A stretch of 10,660 nucleotides of DNA from Flavobacteriales bacterium (GTDB lineage: Bacteria; Bacteroidota; Bacteroidia; Flavobacteriales_E; Vicingaceae), in contig JAJCYN010000136.1 of the NCBI GenBank assembly GCA_029262915.1, positions 1 to 10,660 on the forward strand, given 5' to 3'. Positions 6,624-10,660 of the stretch are shown here, in pieces. Under the pieces are notes generated by a model, which was given only the letters and a program-made list of their open reading frames with translations, was not told the origin of the DNA and made no database searches. How positions within the stretch are numbered: position 1 is the stretch's first letter; each line of letters starts with the position of its first letter. The translations under genes were made by a program, and so were the position numbers.

Positions 6624-7274
6624 TTAATCTGTTTTTAAAGAATCAGATTCTTCTTTTATGTTTATTGTTCCTTTTATTTTATGAATTTTCCATTTGGTAA
6701 AGTCTTGGTTAGCTTCCATTCCTTCTCCCATTATTATTTCATCTTCTGTAGTAATTTTCACAAATTCTTCGGTGTATATTTTTGATGAATCTTCTAGCCA
6801 AATTAAATGTTCTGTATTTAATATTTCTCCTTTATCGTTAACCACCACCACATCATCTTTTGCTTCCATAATGTTTTTAGAAACTCTGTGTATTGCATAA
6901 TTTGAAGTTAATGTAGAAGCTACATTTAATAAAGAATCATAAAACAACACTTTAATACCTCTTGTCATTTCAACATATTTATTCTCTTCTTTCCCATACT
7001 CTTCCATTAAAGGAGCTGTAATTTTTATCTTTACATCTGATTTTTCAGAATAAATAAACTCAACGTTTTTACCTTTACTTACTGGTATTTTTTCTTGTTT
7101 AGTGAGCGATTCCACTTCTTTAATATCATTCTCACAAGAGCAAAGAATCCCGAATGCAAATAGCATCGGGATAATCATTCTTTTTGTCACCCAAAGCCTG
7201 TAAAAGGGTAAAAATATATATTTCTTAATAAAATGCTTTACTTCAGCTACGCTCAGCATAAACTCACTCAACAT
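6624..7274 (-). CDS. lptC: LptC, periplasmic component of the LPS export system (lipoprotein form)
   Basis: LptC receives lipopolysaccharide from the LptB2FG transporter and passes it to the LptA bridge. The reading frame has 216 codons, but I favour a start at Met33 (position 7178). From there MIIPMLFAFGILCSCEND is a clean lipoprotein signal with a lipobox-like LCSC (Cys47 of the long form), giving a protein of 184 residues. The rest fits the LptC/LptA-like beta-jellyroll: SDVKIKITAPLMEEY, MTRGIKVLFYDS, ASTLTSNYAIHRVS, then AKDDVVVVNDKGEILNTEHLIWLEDSSKIYT and VKITTEDEIIMGEGMEANQDFTKWKI. The VVVVNDKGEILNTEHL and GEGMEA patterns are typical of the fold. The long-form N-terminus (MLSEFMLSVAEV) passes through a repeat-like sequence and is probably not translated. 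The gene lies 11 bp after the TPR gene (long form) and 1 bp before the small membrane protein gene. Confidence 0.85.
   Translation of the reverse strand: MLSEFMLSVAEVKHFIKKYIFLPFYRLWVTKRMIIPMLFAFGILCSCENDIKEVESLTKQEKIPVSKGKNVEFIYSEKSDVKIKITAPLMEEYGKEENKYVEMTRGIKVLFYDSLLNVASTLTSNYAIHRVSKNIMEAKDDVVVVNDKGEILNTEHLIWLEDSSKIYTEEFVKITTEDEIIMGEGMEANQDFTKWKIHKIKGTINIKEESDSLKTD
7241..7260. repeat. Possible REP-like repeat fragment
   Basis: CTTCAGCTACGCTCAGCATA closely resembles the CTTCGACTACGCTCAGC-type short repeats scattered between genes in many Bacteroidota genomes, as I remember them. It lies just downstream of the TPR gene and in front of the likely lptC start at 7178, within the doubtful 5' extension of the lptC frame. 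Only one copy is present in the window, so its repetitive nature is inferred and not seen. Confidence 0.35.
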
Positions 7275-7285
7275 AACATAAAAAT

Positions 7286-8575
7286 TTATTTTGTTCTAAT
7301 CGTAGTGGCTTCGTTAATCCAGCATTTTACCGTATAAGCATCTCCAGTCTTTTTACTGTAAAAGAAAACATCTTTTGTTACTGGGTAACGAGAGGATATA
7401 TTTGCTATTTTTTTATTAGCTGCACCCGCTACTGAAGCATCAACTGCTTTTGCTTTTTTATATTTATCTACTGCTGCCCAATAAGCACCATATCTACCAA
7501 GTTCGCCATCATCACATGTTTTTGAACTTTGAGCGTAACAATCACCAATTAGTAGATAAGGATCGCCCCATCCTTTTTTAAAACCGGCAGCTTTTAATGC
7601 ATAAGTTCTAGCTTGAGAATAACTTTTACTATAAGAATACGTTTGAGCAATGCTGAAATTATATTCTCCTTTTTCTTCATCTGTTTCGGCCATTTCTGCT
7701 GCTTTTTTAAAGAAATCAATTGCTTTCGCCCAGTCTTTTTTACCTAAAAATAATTCCCCCATTCCTTCTGCCGCTGATGCAGATGGCTCAAGTTTAAAAT
7801 AGGCCTCTGCTACCTTAGCAAAAACATCAGATTCATAACATTTTTTAACCTTTAAAAGTCTAGTTGTTCTTCTCAACCAATCAAGGTTATCTTTATTTAC
7901 CTCAAAATTCTTTTCTGCTAATGGAACCAAAACGGCACAATCTAAATATGGTGAAGTTACATTTTGAATCTTTTTTTGAGCTTTAGCATATCTGTCTGCA
8001 CTCTTTGCATTATCTTTATTTACAGCACAAATTGATATTGTTTTTTCAAACATTAGCACTACTTCTTCTTTCGTCTTTTTACCTGCTTTTTCTAAATTAA
8101 TGATAGCAAACATGGTAGCAACCAACGTTCCTGATTGCGTTTTATCTCCTGATATTCCTATCGCTTCATTCAATACTGCAAATGTTTTTTCCTTGTCTTG
8201 TTTATTGCTCAGCATCATTTGTCCTTTTTGACCAAGCACCATTCCTTTTTGACCAAACATTTCTATTCGCTGATCATAAATGGAAAACATCGTATCTAAA
8301 TAAGCTTCTTTTTGTTTCGCATCTGCTGCTTTTTTAGCCAAATTTCTATACATCTTAGCACCATTAATGTATAGCGTTTTCTGAGATTTAGGACAAATCT
8401 TGTAAGCTACTCTCCATAATTCCAACGCTAAGTTTGGATCACTTTTTAAATAATCCTTATAAATTAAACTCTCTATACAAGCTATACTATCCTCTGGTGT
8501 TGCACCATATTTCCCTTGAGAAAAGGAGGTTAAACTCATTATTAAACCTGTTAGTACTAATGCAATTTTTTTCAT
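7286..8575 (-). CDS. Secreted tetratricopeptide-repeat protein
   Basis: This 429-residue protein has a Sec signal peptide (MKKIALVLTGLIMSLTSFSQ, cleavage around 18-20), so it should be periplasmic. The mature part is mostly alpha-helical. TPR-like helix pairs are clearest at about 264-294 (SASAAEGMGELFLGKKDWAK), 303-335 (NFSIAQTYSYSKSYSQARTY) and 337-382, where PYLLIGDCYAQSS is typical. Eight cysteines (33, 61, 183, 213, 246, 346, 354, 418) are unusual for a periplasmic protein and may form disulfides. The C-terminal RYPVTKDVFFY segment looks like a non-TPR cap. It starts 2 bp after the barrel-protein gene and ends 11 bp before the lptC frame. A role as scaffold in outer-membrane biogenesis fits the neighbours, but I know of no specific function. 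The start is set by the signal peptide. Confidence 0.85.
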   Translation of the reverse strand: MKKIALVLTGLIMSLTSFSQGKYGATPEDSIACIESLIYKDYLKSDPNLALELWRVAYKICPKSQKTLYINGAKMYRNLAKKAADAKQKEAYLDTMFSIYDQRIEMFGQKGMVLGQKGQMMLSNKQDKEKTFAVLNEAIGISGDKTQSGTLVATMFAIINLEKAGKKTKEEVVLMFEKTISICAVNKDNAKSADRYAKAQKKIQNVTSPYLDCAVLVPLAEKNFEVNKDNLDWLRRTTRLLKVKKCYESDVFAKVAEAYFKLEPSASAAEGMGELFLGKKDWAKAIDFFKKAAEMAETDEEKGEYNFSIAQTYSYSKSYSQARTYALKAAGFKKGWGDPYLLIGDCYAQSSKTCDDGELGRYGAYWAAVDKYKKAKAVDASVAGAANKKIANISSRYPVTKDVFFYSKKTGDAYTVKCWINEATTIRTK

Positions 8576-8577
8576 CG

Positions 8578-9879
8578 TTAATCGTATTTTCTTTTTCTAA
8601 ACCATACTGCGTTTATGGTTATTCCTAAATTAAAATTTAAAAACTTTTCTTTTATCAATCCTGAATCTATTGTCCCTCTGCTTCCATACTCAAGACCTAA
8701 GTTAAGTCTAGGGTAACTAAATTCAGATTTTCTAATCGGTAACCCTATCCCAAAAGTTATGCCATACTCACTCCAATCTATGTTATTTACCGCAATATGA
8801 GAGGTAGCATATCTGGCACCAACCCTGTACGCTAACCGCTGAAAATAATTATTACCATCATATTTAGGAATAATTTGAATTCCTGTAGCCAATGAGTAGT
8901 TAGATTTAAATGTAATTAGTGGATCATTGCTAGCTACAGAACCCCAATTAGAAGCTTTATAATCTATGGCCAATAACCATTTATTCTGTTTTTCTAAAGA
9001 AACGCCAAATCCTAATTCGGAAGGCAGTTGAAGAACATCATCAACATCATCAATAAATTCTGCAGTATCTTTTATCGTTCCAAAATCTATGTTCCCAGTA
9101 AATGTTCTTGTTAACGCTGTTCTTTTAGCGTTCATGTCCGCAGATAAGCCATACGTTGCTCCTAAAATTAATTTAAACTTATCTTCTTTTGTATTTACAA
9201 ATGATTTTTGATACTGAACTCCAAAATCAACTCCAAAATCTGAAACAGAAATATCTTCTGTTTGCCATATGTTAAAACTATTGGCCAAATCACCAAAAAT
9301 TACTTTTTGATCACGACTGATTGAACCGAATAAAAAATAGGTATTGGCTCCAAATGATATTAGTGAAGTTGAATCTAATTTAAAGGCCAGTGCATTTCCT
9401 AAATAAGCTTTGTTAATTGCTCCTTCTCCTTCATTAAAAATACTTACATCTCCAGCAATAGGATCATTGATTACCTCATCGAATTGATAGCCAACATTTG
9501 AAAAAGGTAAAGCACCAAAACTCATTCCCCAAACCTTTTTTACCATAGGGAAGGCAAAGGCAATGTGATCGATGTAAGGATTATTTTGATATTGGGTTTC
9601 GGTCCCATCATCTAGCCATAACGCATTATTGGTGTACCCTAAATCAAACGTGGTAACAGTTATACCAGAATAACTTGCCGGATTTTGAATTCCTATATTT
9701 CTATCCGATCTTAATCCAATTCCTGCTCCTCCCATTCCAAAATTTTGAGAAAAGTACTGTGCTCTTAATATACCAACCCCATATTTAGAATATGGCGAAT
9801 TGGTAGTTGATTGTGAGAACACACTTGCTCCCATAATCAAAAAAAGAAAAAGAATAATAAATGCTTTATTATTGCTCAT
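8578..9879 (-). CDS. Outer-membrane beta-barrel protein (SPYSKYG/GMGGAGIG type)
   Basis: This 433-residue protein starts with a signal peptide (to about residue 22, SVFS before QS). Near the mature N-terminus are SPYSKYGVG (28-36) and GMGGAGIGLRSDRNIGIQNP. This signature is familiar from a conserved Bacteroidota outer-membrane family related in layout to FadL-like transport barrels. The rest alternates hydrophobic and polar residues in strands that end in aromatics, for example FDLGYTNNALWL, WGMSFGALPFSNVGYQF, LISFGANTYFLFG, FKLILGATYGLSADM and WLLAIDYKASNWG. The last strand is FNLGITINAVWFRKRKYD; the aromatic here is followed by a charged end instead of being the last residue. Substrate is unknown. 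The gene overlaps coaX by 11 bp and is followed 2 bp later by the TPR gene, so all three are probably co-transcribed. Confidence 0.85.
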   Translation of the reverse strand: MSNNKAFIILFLFLIMGASVFSQSTTNSPYSKYGVGILRAQYFSQNFGMGGAGIGLRSDRNIGIQNPASYSGITVTTFDLGYTNNALWLDDGTETQYQNNPYIDHIAFAFPMVKKVWGMSFGALPFSNVGYQFDEVINDPIAGDVSIFNEGEGAINKAYLGNALAFKLDSTSLISFGANTYFLFGSISRDQKVIFGDLANSFNIWQTEDISVSDFGVDFGVQYQKSFVNTKEDKFKLILGATYGLSADMNAKRTALTRTFTGNIDFGTIKDTAEFIDDVDDVLQLPSELGFGVSLEKQNKWLLAIDYKASNWGSVASNDPLITFKSNYSLATGIQIIPKYDGNNYFQRLAYRVGARYATSHIAVNNIDWSEYGITFGIGLPIRKSEFSYPRLNLGLEYGSRGTIDSGLIKEKFLNFNLGITINAVWFRKRKYD

Positions 9880-10588
9880 TATAATTTAAAATTTCATTCA
9901 ATCCTTTCAACACTAAAAATTCGTCTGCAAAGATGCGATTTTTTGGTTCTAAATCAAATAGATTTATATCTCCTCCGGTAACAACTATTTTTAGGGTTTC
10001 ATATTGTGATAGATAGTTATTTATTGTTCCTATAATTTCGTTTTTCATTCCATTATAAACTCCAGAAATAATTGAACTTTCTGTTGAACTTCCTATCAAT
10101 TTTAAATTTGCTGTACTAAAGTTTACCAATGGTAATTTCTCTGTAAAATGATTAAGTGCCTTAAATCTCATTTGAAATCCTGGTGCAATAGCTCCACCTA
10201 AATATTCTTTTTCTGAATTCACAAAATCATATGTAATACAGGTTCCTAAATCAATTACCAATACATCATTTTTACCAAATTTATGTGTTGCCCCAACAAC
10301 GGCAGAAACCCTATCAATTCCTAATGTTTCTGGAGTTTTGTATTTAACGGACAAAGGTAAAGGGGTTAAATGGCTAAGCTGTAAAAAATTATACTTTTTT
10401 AACAAAGTTTCATCATTACTATTGACTCTAACGGATGAATAAATGCTTTTTTTAATGAGGTACTTTTGAAAAAGAGCATCAATCATTGCCTCTTTTAATT
10501 CCTTTTCTACAATTGCTTTAAGCAACTCATTTTTGTTAAAAACAGCCAATTTAATAAGGGTATTTCCTATATCTATTACTAAGTTCAT
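9869..10588 (-). CDS. coaX: Type III pantothenate kinase
   Basis: CoaX phosphorylates pantothenate with ATP in the first step of coenzyme A synthesis, in the cytoplasm. I choose the start at 10588 because MNLVIDIGNTLIKLAVF places the family's first phosphate-binding motif (DIGNT, Asp6) at its usual position, giving 239 residues. The frame is open to 10657, but the 23 extra residues (MYINIFISKN...) are AT-rich and unlike the family. Further motifs are GIDR (90-93), VLVIDLGTCITYDFV with Asp113, YLGGAIAPGFQMRFKAL (129-145), TEKLP (149-153), SSTESSIISGVYNG (167-180) and IVVTGGD (201-207). All are typical of CoaX, and no catalytic residue is absent. The 3' end overlaps the start of the barrel-protein gene by 11 bp. 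Type III enzymes need a monovalent cation and resist feedback by CoA. Confidence 0.93.
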   Translation of the reverse strand: MNLVIDIGNTLIKLAVFNKNELLKAIVEKELKEAMIDALFQKYLIKKSIYSSVRVNSNDETLLKKYNFLQLSHLTPLPLSVKYKTPETLGIDRVSAVVGATHKFGKNDVLVIDLGTCITYDFVNSEKEYLGGAIAPGFQMRFKALNHFTEKLPLVNFSTANLKLIGSSTESSIISGVYNGMKNEIIGTINNYLSQYETLKIVVTGGDINLFDLEPKNRIFADEFLVLKGLNEILNYNEQ

Positions 10589-10611
10589 TGCCAAAATAAA
10601 GTTCGAAATTA

Positions 10612-10620
10612 CAAAATGTA
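10612..10620 (-). promoter_or_regulatory. Weak promoter-like element upstream of coaX
   Basis: On the - strand TACATTTTG begins 32 bp before the coaX start and resembles TAnnTTTG with one extra base. The region from 10589 to the window edge is AT-rich and otherwise featureless. The true promoter could lie outside the window. Confidence 0.2.
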
Positions 10621-10660
10621 AGTAAATGTTTTTAGAGATAAAAATATTTATATACATTTG

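Noticed and set aside
6694..6900. A serine-rich + strand frame inside lptC
   Set aside because: It is a shadow frame with compositional bias from antisense reading.
8434..8628. A + strand frame across the start of the TPR gene
   Set aside because: It is antisense to the signal peptide of the TPR protein and the end of the barrel gene; no own signals.
10589..10657. N-terminal extension of coaX by 23 residues
   Set aside because: The DIGNT motif of CoaX belongs within the first ten residues, and the extension is AT-driven sequence without conservation features.
1..10660. CRISPR array, tRNA/rRNA genes, insertion sequence or prophage
   Set aside because: No regularly spaced repeats, no tRNA-like cloverleaf or rRNA sequence, and no transposase, integrase or phage gene was recognised on either strand.

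Overview
The window looks like chromosomal DNA of a Bacteroidota bacterium, most likely a flavobacterium-like marine or freshwater lineage. The DNA is strongly AT-rich and the genes lack clear Shine-Dalgarno sites. Upstream of some genes there are sequences close to the Bacteroidota -7 element (TAnnTTTG or TAnnTTCG). The families present (SPYSKYG-type outer-membrane barrel, lipoprotein-type LptC, long PpiD-like foldase, type III pantothenate kinase) also fit. Genus cannot be read from the sequence.

There are two parts. Positions 1-1262 are a loose accessory stretch on the + strand. It holds the tail of a gene entering from the left, an intact four-helix DUF1761-type membrane protein, a DUF4287/DUF5655-type gene broken by two single-base frameshifts and lacking its C-terminus, and a 46-codon ORF that resembles the end of a type II restriction endonuclease. 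Last comes a 56-bp imperfect inverted structure whose outer boxes match the integron attC consensus. This stretch runs convergently into the core genes.

Positions 1263-10660 are compact core genes, all on the - strand. In transcription order they are coaX (coenzyme A synthesis), an outer-membrane beta-barrel protein, a secreted TPR protein, lptC (LPS export lipoprotein), a 64-residue two-helix membrane protein, a CNNM/CorC-type CBS-domain membrane protein, a PpiD-like membrane-anchored parvulin foldase, and a class I [4Fe-4S] fumarase. From coaX to the CBS protein the gaps run from an 11-bp overlap to 32 bp, so one operon is likely. ppiD has its own promoter-like sequence in a 103-bp gap. A strong bidirectional hairpin terminator separates ppiD from fumarase, which has a promoter-like sequence just after it.

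The common thread of the core cluster is envelope biogenesis: LPS transport, outer-membrane protein folding, a barrel protein and a periplasmic TPR protein, with coaX at the head. Fumarase is a separate housekeeping unit. I do not see a convincing new system. The points most worth checking are the decayed accessory arm with its attC-like site, the unassigned barrel/TPR/small membrane proteins linked to lptC, and a repeat-like sequence that gives lptC a doubtful N-terminal extension.
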